Positions 1 through 9,949 of a DNA stretch of 64,000 bases are shown piece by piece; positions within the stretch are counted from its first letter, which is position 1, and the number at the start of each line of letters is the position of its first letter. The notes beneath the pieces were generated by a model that saw nothing but the letters and a program-made list of their open reading frames with translations, ran no database searches and was not told the origin of the DNA. Source of the stretch: an uncultured SAR116 cluster alpha proteobacterium (lineage in GTDB: Bacteria > Pseudomonadota > Alphaproteobacteria > Puniceispirillales > Marisalimonadaceae); NCBI GenBank assembly GCA_902550555.1, contig CACCZR010000005.1:45002-109001 (forward strand), read 5' to 3'. Made by a program: the position numbers and the translations under genes.

Positions 1-1907
1 AAAATTTAACTGAAATTGAAGATGATTTGGATTTTGTATTAATTGCAGTACCATCTCTTCATGTAACAAGTGTATTAAATGAAGCAGTTAAAAAGAAGGC
101 TAAAACAGCTTTAATTTTTTCTTCTGGATTTGCTGAGATGGGAGGAAAAGGAAAAGAATACCAAGACGAAATAGAAAACATTAGTAAAAACTCTTCACTT
201 AGAATTATTGGTCCTAATTGCTTAGGATTATTCAACGCAGAGAGCAATTTTTATCCAACATTTACATCAGCAATTGATAGAGCTGCACCAATCCCTGGAG
301 GTATAGCTATTGCAAGTCAATCCGGTGCTTATGGTAGTCACATTTATATGGTTTCTCATCAAAGAGGTTTAGGAATCAATTACTGGATAACTACGGGTAA
401 TGAGGCAGACTTATCAGTTTCAGAAGCCATACAATTTTTAGCTGAAGATGAAAAAGTTCACACTATTATGGCATATGTAGAAAGTGTCAAAGATGGAAAA
501 AAGTTTGTAAAGGCATTAGATACTGCTAGACAAGAAAAAAAACCTGTAATTTTAATGAAAGTAGGTAGATCTGAAGTTGGTGCAGCAGCTGCAAATTCTC
601 ATACAGCTTCATTAGCTGGAGAAGATTCAATTTATAGTGAAGTCATTAGAGCCCATGGAGCTTACAGAGTTAAAAGTACGGAAGAAATGTTAGATGTCGC
701 GTATGCTACAAAACCAAGAATTTACCCAAGTGGAAAAAATTTAGGTATAGTTACTATCTCTGGAGGTGGAGGTGTATTAATGGCTGATGCTGCTAATGAT
801 GAAGGTTTAAACGTAAAACCTATGCCACAAGATGCTCAAGAAAATTTAAAAAAAATTGTCCCATTTGCATCGCCAATGAACCCAGTAGATGTAACAGCTC
901 AATTTTTTAACGATCTATCTCTGGTGCCAAGATTTACTGATGTGATGTTATCTAAGGGTGGATATGATGGAATAATAGGATTTTGGACGTCAGTGCCTGG
1001 CTCTTCAAAATTCACTCAGCCGCTACTTGATGCCCTTAAAACTGCTATGAAAGACTATTCAAAAAAAATTTTTATAAATTGTATGGTTGCTCCAAATGAA
1101 ATTTATAAAAAATATGAAAATGAAGGTTTTTTATGTATTGAAGATCCTACAAGAGCTGTTGTATCAATGGCAGCTTTGATGCATTTTGGAAGTGAATTTA
1201 ATAAGAATGTAGACAAAGTCGAAAGCTTAGAAATAAAAAAACTTAATATACCTAAAAGAAAATTAAATGAATTTGAAACAACAAATTTATTGTCAGAATT
1301 TGGAATTAATATGAACAAATGTCATTTAATTAAAAATAAGTCTGAATTAGAATTCATTTTTAAAAATGAAAAAAATAAAAAGTTTGTCATGAAAGTTGTT
1401 TCAAATGAAATTGAACATAAAACTGAAGTTGGTGGCGTTAAACTTAATATAAAAACCTTAGATGAAGCTCTAAAATCATTTGATGATATTACTGAAAATA
1501 TTTTGATTAAAAAACCAAACATTAAAATTGATGGGATAATGATAGCTCCAATGATTGAAAAAGGCATTGAAGTTATTTTAGGTGCTAAAATTGATCCTGT
1601 ATTTGGTCCTTTTATAATGTTTGGATTAGGCGGAATATATGCAGAAGCTATTAAAGACGTGGCTTTTGTAGAGGCCCCAGCAAATAAACAGATGGTTGTT
1701 GAAATGATAAAAAGATTAAAATCTTCAAAAATATTTGAAGGTGATAGAGGTGTCAAAATTAATTATGATCTTTTAGTTGATACAATTGTAAAATTATCTA
1801 ACTTCATTTATGCTCATAAAGATCACGTAAAAGAAATCGAAATGAATCCAGTAATTGTTAATGAAAAAAGTGTAATTGGATTAGATGCGTTAATTATAAA
1901 TTATTAA
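1..1907 (+). CDS. Acyl-CoA synthetase, NDP-forming (acetate-CoA ligase type), 5' truncated by window edge
   Basis: Enzymes of this family interconvert an acyl-CoA plus NDP and phosphate with the free acid, CoA and NTP, through a phosphohistidine. The reading frame is open from the first base, so the start lies upstream; the TTG at 27 is only the first possible start inside the window. About 630 residues are visible. They cover the rest of the CoA-binding Rossmann domain ('GPNCLGLFN'), the succinyl-CoA-ligase-like domains with the expected phosphohistidine loop ('NSHTASLAGED'), and a C-terminal ATP-grasp domain ('KVVSNEIEHKTEVGGV', 'MFGLGGIYAE'). This is the fused alpha-beta layout, usually about 700 residues. 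A DUF35 and thiolase pair follows 13 bases downstream, suggesting one operon for acyl-CoA turnover. The substrate cannot be read from the sequence. Confidence 0.9.
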   Translation, partial: NLTEIEDDLDFVLIAVPSLHVTSVLNEAVKKKAKTALIFSSGFAEMGGKGKEYQDEIENISKNSSLRIIGPNCLGLFNAESNFYPTFTSAIDRAAPIPGGIAIASQSGAYGSHIYMVSHQRGLGINYWITTGNEADLSVSEAIQFLAEDEKVHTIMAYVESVKDGKKFVKALDTARQEKKPVILMKVGRSEVGAAAANSHTASLAGEDSIYSEVIRAHGAYRVKSTEEMLDVAYATKPRIYPSGKNLGIVTISGGGGVLMADAANDEGLNVKPMPQDAQENLKKIVPFASPMNPVDVTAQFFNDLSLVPRFTDVMLSKGGYDGIIGFWTSVPGSSKFTQPLLDALKTAMKDYSKKIFINCMVAPNEIYKKYENEGFLCIEDPTRAVVSMAALMHFGSEFNKNVDKVESLEIKKLNIPKRKLNEFETTNLLSEFGINMNKCHLIKNKSELEFIFKNEKNKKFVMKVVSNEIEHKTEVGGVKLNIKTLDEALKSFDDITENILIKKPNIKIDGIMIAPMIEKGIEVILGAKIDPVFGPFIMFGLGGIYAEAIKDVAFVEAPANKQMVVEMIKRLKSSKIFEGDRGVKINYDLLVDTIVKLSNFIYAHKDHVKEIEMNPVIVNEKSVIGLDALIINY

Positions 1908-1920
1908 GTTGGAGAGATTT

Positions 1921-2310
1921 ATGTCTGAAATTTTAACTGATCAAGTTGGTCCAGAAAAACAATTTTATGATTTTTTATCAGATGGTAAAATAAAAATTCA
2001 GAGAAATAAAAATACTGGTGAATTTTTCTTTCATCCACGAGTTGCATTTCCTGGAACTGGAGAAAGAGAATTAGAATGGGTAGAAATATCTGGAAAAGGT
2101 ATTGTCCATAGTTCAAGTTGTAATAGAAGATTGCCTGAAAAAGGTGGTGATTTTAATTTATCAATTATAAAGCTTGAAGAAGGACCTTGTATGATGTCAA
2201 GTGTTGTAGGTATTGAGCCAGATCAAGTTTCAATTGGTACTCAAGTTAATGCAAGAATTGATAATTCAGGAGAAAAACCTCGTGTGGTTTTTGATGTAGT
2301 AAAGGGTTAA
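1921..2310 (+). CDS. DUF35 / OB-fold acyl-CoA-associated protein
   Basis: A protein of about 130 residues with the C-terminal OB-fold typical of DUF35 proteins, which bind thiolase-like partners and help handle acyl-CoA. The ATG at 1921 is preferred over an upstream in-frame TTG at 1909 because GGAGAG at 1911-1916 is well spaced from it. The OB-fold part is recognisable ('WVEISGKGIVHSSS', 'VGIEPDQVSIGTQVNARI'). The N-terminal zinc ribbon, which normally has four cysteines, has none here: the equivalent stretch reads 'GEFFFHPRVAFPG'. The gene ends 2 bases before a thiolase-like gene, the usual arrangement for this family. The role as partner subunit is inferred from that context. Confidence 0.8.
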   Translation: MSEILTDQVGPEKQFYDFLSDGKIKIQRNKNTGEFFFHPRVAFPGTGERELEWVEISGKGIVHSSSCNRRLPEKGGDFNLSIIKLEEGPCMMSSVVGIEPDQVSIGTQVNARIDNSGEKPRVVFDVVKG

Positions 2311-2312
2311 AT

Positions 2313-3491
2313 ATGAATCAAATAAATAATTTAAGAGGTAAAACTGCAGTTGTAGGATTAGCTGAAGCTGGATGTGGTGTAACACCTGGTTGGACAGCAA
2401 TGGAGTTGATGGCAACTGCAGTACACGATGCTCTTGATGATGCAGGAATAAATTTATCCCAAGTTGACGGATTGTTTGCAGCAACTGCTTTTCATTCAAT
2501 GGCGGCAATGTCATTATCTGAATACTTAGGTATAAGACCCAAATTTGCAGATGGATCAAATATTGGTGGATCTAGTTTTCTTGCACATGTGATTACTGCG
2601 GCAATTGCATTAGAAACTGGATTAATAAATACTGCAGTTATAGCATATGGCTCTAATCAAAGAAGTGCAGGTGGTTTTAAAACAATTTCAGAACCAATGC
2701 CTTATGAATCTGATTATAATCCAAGAATGCCTGTTAGTGCTTATGCTCTTGCTGCACAACGATATTTGCATGAGTATGGAGCAAAAAAAGAAGATTTAGC
2801 ACAAGTAGCTGTATCTGCACGCGATTGGGCATTGTTAAATCCTAGAGCATATATGCATGATAGAGGGGCTTTAACGATTAATGACGTAATGAGTGCTCGT
2901 CCAATAGTAGATCCTTTGGGTAAATTAGATTGTTGTCTTGTAACTGACGGTGCGGCAGCAATTGTAATGACAAGATCAGAAAAAGCTAAAGATTGTAAAA
3001 GCACACCAATTTATCTATTAGGTGCAGCTATGGAGCATCATCACAGAATGATTTCAGAAATGCCCGACTTAACAAGAACTTCTGCTTATGAAAGTGGTCA
3101 AAGAGCTTTTGAAATGTCTGGTTATAAACCTTCAGACATGGACACAATCCAACTTTATGATGCATTTACAATTAATCCTATTTTGTTTCTTGAAGATTTA
3201 GGCTTTTGTAAAAAAGGTGAAGGTAAAGATTTAATTAAAAATATAGGTCCTTCAGGAAATTTGCCAGTGAATACTAGTGGAGGAGGGCTATCTTGTGTTC
3301 ATCCAGGTATGTATGGTTTGTTTGTCACTCTTGAAGCTCTGAGACAATTAAGGAATTCAGCAGGTGATGATGTTGGAAAAAGAAAAGAGGGTGGATGGCT
3401 TAAAAATCCTAAGCTATCATTAGCTCACGGCAATGGAGGTGTTCTATCCAGCCAAGTTACAAATATATGGGGTTTAGAAGATACATTATAG
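2313..3491 (+). CDS. Thiolase-like protein (SCP-x / nonspecific lipid-transfer thiolase family)
   Basis: A 392-residue thiolase-fold protein. Family members cleave or condense acyl-CoAs, or act as cofactor-binding scaffolds with a DUF35 partner. The C-terminal active-site loop is recognisable ('NTSGGGLSCVHPGMYG'), keeping the histidine. The usual nucleophilic cysteine position near residue 87 reads 'NIGGSSF', with no cysteine, and the late cysteine motif is replaced by 'HGNGGVLSS'. Both changes are common in this non-classical subfamily. The ATG lies 2 bases after the DUF35 stop. Together with the acyl-CoA synthetase upstream it may form a thiolysis or aldol-type cleavage module. Classical thiolase chemistry is doubtful without the cysteine. 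Confidence 0.85.
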   Translation: MNQINNLRGKTAVVGLAEAGCGVTPGWTAMELMATAVHDALDDAGINLSQVDGLFAATAFHSMAAMSLSEYLGIRPKFADGSNIGGSSFLAHVITAAIALETGLINTAVIAYGSNQRSAGGFKTISEPMPYESDYNPRMPVSAYALAAQRYLHEYGAKKEDLAQVAVSARDWALLNPRAYMHDRGALTINDVMSARPIVDPLGKLDCCLVTDGAAAIVMTRSEKAKDCKSTPIYLLGAAMEHHHRMISEMPDLTRTSAYESGQRAFEMSGYKPSDMDTIQLYDAFTINPILFLEDLGFCKKGEGKDLIKNIGPSGNLPVNTSGGGLSCVHPGMYGLFVTLEALRQLRNSAGDDVGKRKEGGWLKNPKLSLAHGNGGVLSSQVTNIWGLEDTL

Positions 3492-3530
3492 CTTTAGTAC
3501 ATAGATATATAATTTTTTTTTTAAAAAAAT

Positions 3531-4568
3531 TTAAATACACTCTAAAATTTCAGTTTCTTGACCGCTTTTTAATTTTTTTATTCCTACAGATTTAACGTTT
3601 ATCTCATTTCTAACAGTCATATAGGCATCATTAGAAATTAAAATCTGGTTTGGTTCAGAAATGTCACAAATATTAAATGCTATATTAACATTTTGACCTA
3701 ATATGTCATATTGCACAGTTTTATCACCAACAGTTCCTGCTACCAATGATCCATAATGAATACCAATATGTAGATCCCAAGGCATTTCTAAATTTGCTGC
3801 TATCTCTTTTAATTTATAACCACAGTTAACACAATTTTTTACAGATTGAGTATCAAACGATGATAATCCACTGACAGCTACTATCGCGTCACCAACTGTT
3901 TTGATTTTTTCTAAATTAAACTCTAAAAAGGCGTTTTCAAATAATTTTATAATATTTTGTAATGTTTCGATTACCAACTCAGGTTGGTTTTTATCACAAA
4001 ATGAAGTAAAGCCAACTAAATCACATATTAATATTGAAACTTCATCATATCGTCTTGGACGAACAAAACCTGTTGTTTGTAATTCACTAACAACAGAGTT
4101 TGGCATTACAGTTTTAAGAATTTGTTGAGATTTTTTTTTATCGGTTTCTACTTTATCTAGATATACTTCTTCTCTATCTCTCATTCCTTTTTTATCTAAT
4201 GACGCATCTACTCGTGCTCTTAGCAAAGTTCTATTGAATGGCTTTGTTACAAAATCATCTGCACCATTTTTAATGCATTCAGCTGCTGTATCTACTTCAT
4301 CTGAGGCAGTAACCATTATGACAGGTATATTTCTTTGTGAAGGATTTCCTTTCAATTGTTTTAATACATCAAGGCCGCTTATATCTGGCATCATTAAATC
4401 CAATAAAATTAAATCAAATTTAGATTCATTAACAAGATTCAATGCGTCTTTACCGCACTCAGCTAAAGCAATATTTTCGTAACCATCTTTTTTTAAACTT
4501 CTCTCGAGTGTATATCTATTATCTTCGATATCATCCACTATTAGAATTTTAGCTTCTTTTTTGTTCAT
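3531..4568 (-). CDS. Response regulator with class III adenylate/guanylate cyclase output domain
   Basis: A 345-residue protein with an N-terminal receiver domain (acid pocket 'VDDIEDN' near residues 11-17, phospho-acceptor Asp57 in 'LLDLMMPD', conserved Lys in 'VTKPFN') and a C-terminal class III nucleotide cyclase domain from about residue 170. The metal-binding aspartates are present ('ICDLVGFTSF' and 'TVGDAIVAV'). The lysine before 'TVGD' and the aspartate in 'YDILGQNVN' match adenylate specificity. The position of the transition-state arginine (Arg in 'VNxAxR') appears to be asparagine ('VNIAFN'), which could weaken catalysis. It is the last gene of a minus-strand signalling operon, 2 bases after a single-domain regulator. 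The likely role is phosphorylation-controlled cAMP production in the cytoplasm. Confidence 0.9.
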   Translation of the reverse strand: MNKKEAKILIVDDIEDNRYTLERSLKKDGYENIALAECGKDALNLVNESKFDLILLDLMMPDISGLDVLKQLKGNPSQRNIPVIMVTASDEVDTAAECIKNGADDFVTKPFNRTLLRARVDASLDKKGMRDREEVYLDKVETDKKKSQQILKTVMPNSVVSELQTTGFVRPRRYDEVSILICDLVGFTSFCDKNQPELVIETLQNIIKLFENAFLEFNLEKIKTVGDAIVAVSGLSSFDTQSVKNCVNCGYKLKEIAANLEMPWDLHIGIHYGSLVAGTVGDKTVQYDILGQNVNIAFNICDISEPNQILISNDAYMTVRNEINVKSVGIKKLKSGQETEILECI

Positions 4569-4570
4569 AA

Positions 4571-4936
4571 TTATAAACCTAATTGTTTATTTATTTTCTC
4601 TAATAATCTTTCGATATCTACAGGTTTTGTATCATAATCATTACAACCAGCATCAAGAGCTCTTTTTTTATGTTCTTCCATAGCATGCGCTGACAAGGCA
4701 ATAATTGGTAAATCTTTTAATTCATTTTTACTTTTTATTGTTTTCGTTGCTGTCCAGCCATCCATTTTTGGCAAACTTAAATCCATAAGAATAAGATCAG
4801 GGTTTTCAGAGGATGCCATCTCTACACCCATTTCTCCGTCAGTTGCAACAACAATCTCAAAACCTTTTTTCTTTAGTCTTCTAGTAAGCATATAAACATT
4901 ATCTTCATTATCTTCTACATAAAGAATTTTTTTCAT
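4571..4936 (-). CDS. Single-domain response regulator (CheY-like)
   Basis: A stand-alone receiver domain of 121 residues. The ATG at 4936 is chosen because AAGGA lies just upstream and the protein then begins directly with the first beta strand ('MKKILYVEDNEDN'). An in-frame TTG nine bases earlier is less likely. The acid pocket (Glu-Asp-Asn), the phospho-acceptor aspartate in 'DLILMDLSLPKMDG', the Thr/Ser switch position in 'IALSAHAM' and the conserved Lys in 'DTKPVD' are all present. The gene starts 1 base after the histidine-kinase stop and sits between the kinase and the receiver-cyclase. It may act as a phosphotransfer intermediate or an interaction module. No output domain is attached. 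Confidence 0.92.
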   Translation of the reverse strand: MKKILYVEDNEDNVYMLTRRLKKKGFEIVVATDGEMGVEMASSENPDLILMDLSLPKMDGWTATKTIKSKNELKDLPIIALSAHAMEEHKKRALDAGCNDYDTKPVDIERLLEKINKQLGL

Positions 4937-4937
4937 T

Positions 4938-7900
4938 TCAACCAATCCTTTTCATTACATTATTAATTTCTTCTGTAATGCTAAATAATGTTTCATCTGT
5001 TTTTTGAATAACTTTTTCAGTTTCATTATTAAGAAATAATTTATCCTTATCATCCAAATCAGCGCCAGTTAAAACCAATATAGGTATTGATTTTATTTTT
5101 GTATTTTTGATTTGGTTAAGGAATTCAAAACCATTCATTACAGGCATCATTAAATCTAGTAGAATTATATCTGGCAAAGTATTTTCCTTATTTAGCTTAG
5201 ATAAAGCATCTTTTCCATTTGAAGCATCTATAATAATATTACCTTGTTTTTCGAGTATTTCTTTAATAGTGAATCTAAGGTTATCGTCATCTTCAATTAT
5301 ACAAATTTTTAGATTTTCACTTTTCCCGATTAGTGTTTGAATTGAACTAATTAAACGTTCTTTTTCTATAGGCTTTGAAACAAAATCAGCTGCGCCTAAT
5401 GAAAAACCTTTATTTTTTTCATCTAAAATTGAAGCCATTACAACTGGTATTTTTGAAACTTCAGGATCTGCTTTTAATGTTCTTAAAACAGACCATCCAT
5501 CCATTTCGGGCATTAAAATATCTAAAGTGATTAAATTTGGTTTAATTTTTCGAGCTAATTCGATACCTTCTTTACCATTATTTGCTATAACAACATTGTA
5601 TGAATCTCTTAAGAGTTGACGTTTAATTAATTCACTTACTGTTGGATCATCATCTATAATTAATATTGTTTTGGCGTTTTGATTTTCTATAGAAACTACG
5701 TTTTCTATTAATGAGTTTTGTTTTAAAGCTTTATTTTTAATATCTTGAGATGCACCTAGATAATCTGCAAGAAAAGTTGCAGTGAATATAGTTCCTTTAT
5801 TGATTTGACTATCTACAGTTACGTCTCCACCCATCATCATGGCTAATTGTTTAGAAATAGTTAGACCTAAACCGGTGCCCCCATATTTTCTTGTTGTAGA
5901 GCTGTCAGCTTGAACGAAAGAATTGAATAACTTATCCATCTGATTTTTTGTCATTCCAATTCCAGTATCCTTAACTGCAATTGAAATCAAATCTCCAGAT
6001 TTCTTTTTCTTTTTTGATATATTCAAACTGATTTTACCATTTTCAGTAAATTTGCAAGCATTAGAAATAAGATTAAGTACTATTTGTTTAACTCTTGTTT
6101 GATCAGCAGTAACTAAATTCAAACTATTTTGAAAATTAACAATTAATTCATTTTTATTTTTTTCTGCTAATGGTTGAGATGTTTTTACTATCTCATCTAT
6201 AATTGATTTTAATTGAAATGTTTCATTAAATAGCTCTATTCTACCAGCCTCAATTTTAGATAAATCTAGAACATCATTAATAAGAGCAAGTAAATGTTTT
6301 CCTGCATTAAAAACTCTATCAAGTGGTTCCAAATAGTCATCTAAATTATCATCTTGTGCATCCTCTTTTAACATCTCTGTTAAACCAATTATTGCGTTGA
6401 GAGGTGTTCTTAATTCATGTGACATGTTAGCAAGAAATTGACTTTTAGTTTTATTTGCTTCATTAGCCTTTTCTTTTTCTTCATCAAGAGCAGAAATAGT
6501 TTTTCTAAGTTCATTTTCTTTATTTTTTAATTCGGTAATATTAGTAAAAATAGTAAAAGTACTATTATCATCTAATCTTGAATACGTAGCATTCCAAAAA
6601 GATCCATCATAAAATTGAGGTACGTTAATTGTTTTTGTTCCTGTAAATGATTTTCTATTTTTAAATGCGTTTTCAAAATATTTATTTTTTTCTTCAATAT
6701 TTTCAAATCTCATGAAATTAAATTTTTTGTGACGGTCCATTTGTTCTTTAAAAGTGAGCCCAGGGAGATAATCTTTTATTCCCGCCTTATAGTGAATGTT
6801 ATAAGCATATTTATTACACATTACTAATTTGTCATTTTTATCCCATAACGAAATTCCATGAGGCATGCTATCAATAGCATCTTGTAATCTCTTTTCTGCA
6901 TTTAATGCCTTTTGCTCTTTTTCCTTTAAATCAGTAATGTCATCCATAATTTGAGTATAAGTACCATTTTGAAGTTTAGTTAAAAAACCAGCATAAGTGA
7001 CACCATTTTTTAAAGGGGTTTCAAACCTTTGTTTGTTTTTAATATTTTGTATAATTTTTTCTCTATCATCTATGAACTTTTTGATAGTTATTCCCTTAGG
7101 GACTTCAAGCATCCCACTTTTGATCATTGCACCAACAAATTGTTTTCTTGAAACACCATCTTTAAGATCAAATTTGTGCGTTTCTTTACTAATTTTTTTG
7201 GCAAGTTTGTTGGAGTGAATTAATTTATTATCTTCATCCCACAACATAAAAACATTTGGGATCTCATCGATTGCATCAATTAATTGTTGCATATCATTTT
7301 CTTTTTTCTTGATGTCTGATATGTCTGTCCAAACTTGTAAAAAACCACCATCTTCCAATCTATTTGTAATGCCAAGCATTGTTACATCATTTTCAAATTT
7401 TGTTTCAAATTTTGTTTCTTTTTGAGCAACTTTATAAGCTTTAAGTCTATCTTTTAACCAGTTGGATGGTTTAGTTCCAGAAGGAGGGATGATTTTCTTA
7501 TTATTAATTGCATAGGAAACCATTTCTCTTCTTGTTACACCTTTCTTGAGATTGAAACCTAACTTTTTTTGAAAATTTCTTGAGGCTTTATTTGCCATGA
7601 TTAATTTATCATCATGATCCCAAAGGTATATTGAACTAGGTGTAAGTTCTATAGCATCACTTAATTGTTTTAAAGATTTCTCATTTTTCTTTATTGCAGT
7701 TATATCTGTAAGAATTTGCAATGTTCCTCCATCTGGAAGTCTTGAAGTAGATACAAGATCAACTGATCCATCATTTATGAATGCTTCAAATGTTTCTTGG
7801 CCTTTAAGCAAAGCCCAGCTCTTTTTTCTGTTTTCAATAAACTTTTTTGGAGATAAATTATCTTGTGTTTTAATTAAATTCTTTTTTAATAAATTATCCA

Positions 7901-9590
7901 TCATTTTTGCACGGGATGTTCCTGGAGACATTTCAAATCCCCACTTTTTTTGTTTTTCTTTAACAATTTTATTGCACATTATTAAATTATTATTTTTATC
8001 CCATAACATTACATCATTTGGCATTATGTCAATTGCATCAACAAGTTGTTTTAATTCCATTTCTCTATTTTTAATTTTAGATATATCTGACCATAATGTA
8101 ATTGTACTACCGTCATTAAGTCTTGTTTCGTTAAACATCAATGTTATACCATTTTTAAATGCTGTTTCTCTTATCCTTTGACCTTTAAGCTTTTTCCAAC
8201 TTAACCTTCTTTTTTTCATATGTTCTTGCATGGAAAGTCCGTCTTCAGGTTTTACGAAACCTTTTCTTTGCATATGGTTTGTTAGATCATCTCGATGACA
8301 TCCAATTTTTAAATCAAATTGAAATTGTTTCAAAAAAGAAATAGCACTTTCATTATGAGCTATTAAAAAATCATCTTTGTCCCAAAACATTAATCCATTA
8401 GGCAAAATGTCTATGCCTTTTTTTAATCTCTCTAATTCAGCTTCTTTTCTTTTCATTTCTGTTATATTTGTAAAAAACCAAAGCATCCCACCATCGGATA
8501 ATCTTGTTGCAGAAACTAGATTTATTTGTCCATTATTATGTATGTTTTGAAATGTTTTATTACCTTTTAAATTTTCATATTCTTTATTTCTGACATTTAA
8601 AAATTCTTTTTTTGACATCCCATTTGGAGGAAGAATATGACCTTTATTAACTGCATTTTGTGTCATTTTTTGTCTTGTAAGAGTTTTGTCTAATTTATGT
8701 CCAGAGAATTTTTCAAATCGTTTTTTAGCCTCTTCGTTACCTAAAATTAATTTATCATTCTTATCCCAAATTAATACAGGTGATGGTAATTCTTGTATTG
8801 CAGAATTAAGTTGTTTATTTTCTAACTCTGTTTGCTTAGAAGCTGTGATATCAGTAAATAATTGCATTATTCCACCATCACTTAATTTTATTTCGTTCAT
8901 TAAATAGCTTGATCCATCTTTAGTATTTACTTCATTACTAGATATTTTAAGATTTTTTCTATCTGCTAATCTTTTCTTTATATATTGTTCTTTTGATTTA
9001 TTATCCTTTAAAACATATGCCCCTTTTTTAAGGTTATTTTCAAACATATCCTTCCAATTAGTTCCAATTTTTACAGAAGGCATTTTCATATTTTTAAAAA
9101 CTTCATTTATTTTTTTATTTTTCGATATTAAATTATCATTTTCGTCCCATAACAATACACCTAGCGGAACTTCTTCAATTGCATTAACAAGTCTTTTTCT
9201 TTCTGCTTCTTGTTCAACAATTTTTGTTACATTAGTCATCAAAGATAAAACATTGCCGGACGGTGTAACAGTATCTTTAATTTGTATCCATCTTCCAGTA
9301 GGACCTTTTACAACACATTCTTGAGGTTTTTTAGTTTTTTTAGCTTTTCTATATTGATTAATACGATCTTCAATTTCTTTTTCGGTTACTAATTTTTTCT
9401 TACGAATTTTTTCAATTCTTTTGTAAAAACTCTCTCCAATCTTGTAAGGTACATTTAATCTTACAAAACGTTTTTCCATATCAATGTTTCTATAGAGTAA
9501 CTTATCGTTTTTGTCCCAAAGTAATATTCCAGTCTCTTCATGATCAAAAGCTTCAATTAAACTTTCGGCTATTTGAATATCAATTTCCAT
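4938..9590 (-). CDS. Hybrid sensor histidine kinase with eight tandem PAS-like repeats and two receiver domains
   Basis: A 1550-residue soluble kinase; no signal peptide or membrane segment is visible. The first ~1000 residues are eight PAS-like repeats, each carrying an 'LWDxxDxLI'-type motif with its tryptophan at residues 25, 148, 275, 403, 530, 657, 784 and 916, a nearly constant 127-residue period. Most repeats end with a short coiled stretch of the kind 'TDITxxKxxExE'. A short coiled coil leads into the dimerisation domain with His1058 ('[15 protein letters not shown]'). The ATPase domain has '[10 protein letters not shown]', 'DTGIGM' and 'GGTGLGLTI'. Two receivers follow ('[11 protein letters not shown]' near 1308, '[10 protein letters not shown]' near 1430), each with a phospho-acceptor aspartate. 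GGAGAT precedes the ATG. Stimulus unknown; the receivers suggest a phosphorelay to the two downstream regulators. Confidence 0.93.
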   Translation of the reverse strand: MEIDIQIAESLIEAFDHEETGILLWDKNDKLLYRNIDMEKRFVRLNVPYKIGESFYKRIEKIRKKKLVTEKEIEDRINQYRKAKKTKKPQECVVKGPTGRWIQIKDTVTPSGNVLSLMTNVTKIVEQEAERKRLVNAIEEVPLGVLLWDENDNLISKNKKINEVFKNMKMPSVKIGTNWKDMFENNLKKGAYVLKDNKSKEQYIKKRLADRKNLKISSNEVNTKDGSSYLMNEIKLSDGGIMQLFTDITASKQTELENKQLNSAIQELPSPVLIWDKNDKLILGNEEAKKRFEKFSGHKLDKTLTRQKMTQNAVNKGHILPPNGMSKKEFLNVRNKEYENLKGNKTFQNIHNNGQINLVSATRLSDGGMLWFFTNITEMKRKEAELERLKKGIDILPNGLMFWDKDDFLIAHNESAISFLKQFQFDLKIGCHRDDLTNHMQRKGFVKPEDGLSMQEHMKKRRLSWKKLKGQRIRETAFKNGITLMFNETRLNDGSTITLWSDISKIKNREMELKQLVDAIDIMPNDVMLWDKNNNLIMCNKIVKEKQKKWGFEMSPGTSRAKMMDNLLKKNLIKTQDNLSPKKFIENRKKSWALLKGQETFEAFINDGSVDLVSTSRLPDGGTLQILTDITAIKKNEKSLKQLSDAIELTPSSIYLWDHDDKLIMANKASRNFQKKLGFNLKKGVTRREMVSYAINNKKIIPPSGTKPSNWLKDRLKAYKVAQKETKFETKFENDVTMLGITNRLEDGGFLQVWTDISDIKKKENDMQQLIDAIDEIPNVFMLWDEDNKLIHSNKLAKKISKETHKFDLKDGVSRKQFVGAMIKSGMLEVPKGITIKKFIDDREKIIQNIKNKQRFETPLKNGVTYAGFLTKLQNGTYTQIMDDITDLKEKEQKALNAEKRLQDAIDSMPHGISLWDKNDKLVMCNKYAYNIHYKAGIKDYLPGLTFKEQMDRHKKFNFMRFENIEEKNKYFENAFKNRKSFTGTKTINVPQFYDGSFWNATYSRLDDNSTFTIFTNITELKNKENELRKTISALDEEKEKANEANKTKSQFLANMSHELRTPLNAIIGLTEMLKEDAQDDNLDDYLEPLDRVFNAGKHLLALINDVLDLSKIEAGRIELFNETFQLKSIIDEIVKTSQPLAEKNKNELIVNFQNSLNLVTADQTRVKQIVLNLISNACKFTENGKISLNISKKKKKSGDLISIAVKDTGIGMTKNQMDKLFNSFVQADSSTTRKYGGTGLGLTISKQLAMMMGGDVTVDSQINKGTIFTATFLADYLGASQDIKNKALKQNSLIENVVSIENQNAKTILIIDDDPTVSELIKRQLLRDSYNVVIANNGKEGIELARKIKPNLITLDILMPEMDGWSVLRTLKADPEVSKIPVVMASILDEKNKGFSLGAADFVSKPIEKERLISSIQTLIGKSENLKICIIEDDDNLRFTIKEILEKQGNIIIDASNGKDALSKLNKENTLPDIILLDLMMPVMNGFEFLNQIKNTKIKSIPILVLTGADLDDKDKLFLNNETEKVIQKTDETLFSITEEINNVMKRIG

Positions 9591-9610
9591 ATTAATCTCC
9601 AGTCAATAGT

Positions 9611-9949
9611 TCATAATTTTTTTTCAAGTTTCCTTAATCTATAAGAAAGAGCATTTAAACATCCTTTTACAAAAACGTCAGATTGATTAACTCTTTCATC
9701 AAACTCTTTTTTTGTTATTGAAATAATTTCACACTCTTCAATACATCTTGCTGTTGCCATTCTTAATTCATTTTCAATTACTCCCATTTCGCCAAATAGT
9801 TCATTTTCTTCAATAACAAAGTTTGGGCTTTTGGAGTCATTTTTAGGTAGAAAAATGCCCACTTTTCCTTTTACTAGTAGGTACATTTTGTCAGGAGCGT
9901 CTCCAGCCTTAAATATACTTTGATTCATATTATATTTTAATCTGTCCAT
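9611..9949 (-). CDS. Cyclic-nucleotide-binding domain protein (Crp/PKA-regulatory type, no output domain)
   Basis: A 112-residue stand-alone cNMP-binding domain. The phosphate-binding cassette is intact: 'LFGEMGVIENELRMATA' has the glutamate that contacts the ribose and the arginine that contacts the cyclic phosphate. There is no helix-turn-helix, so it is not a Crp-type transcription factor. It overlaps the end of the upstream MBL-fold gene by 13 bases (ATG GAC AGA against TGG ACA GAT TAA) and lies 20 bases before the large histidine kinase. Because a nucleotide cyclase is encoded at the end of the same operon, this protein is a natural receptor for the product. That link is inference from context. 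Confidence 0.88.
   Translation of the reverse strand: MDRLKYNMNQSIFKAGDAPDKMYLLVKGKVGIFLPKNDSKSPNFVIEENELFGEMGVIENELRMATARCIEECEIISITKKEFDERVNQSDVFVKGCLNALSYRLRKLEKKL

Noticed and set aside
1322..1756. Open frame on the minus strand inside the acyl-CoA synthetase gene
   Set aside because: It lies wholly within a clear plus-strand gene and its hydrophobic, low-complexity translation matches no family; a shadow frame of AT-rich coding DNA.
3511..3533. Run of T followed by run of A between convergent genes as a bidirectional terminator
   Set aside because: The pairing is only T-A homopolymer with no G+C stem and overlaps the cyclase stop, so support is too weak to call it.
7777..8181. 134-residue plus-strand frame inside the PAS kinase gene
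   Set aside because: It is antisense to a well-supported repeat domain, rich in Phe, Ser and Leu, and has no ribosome site or family match.
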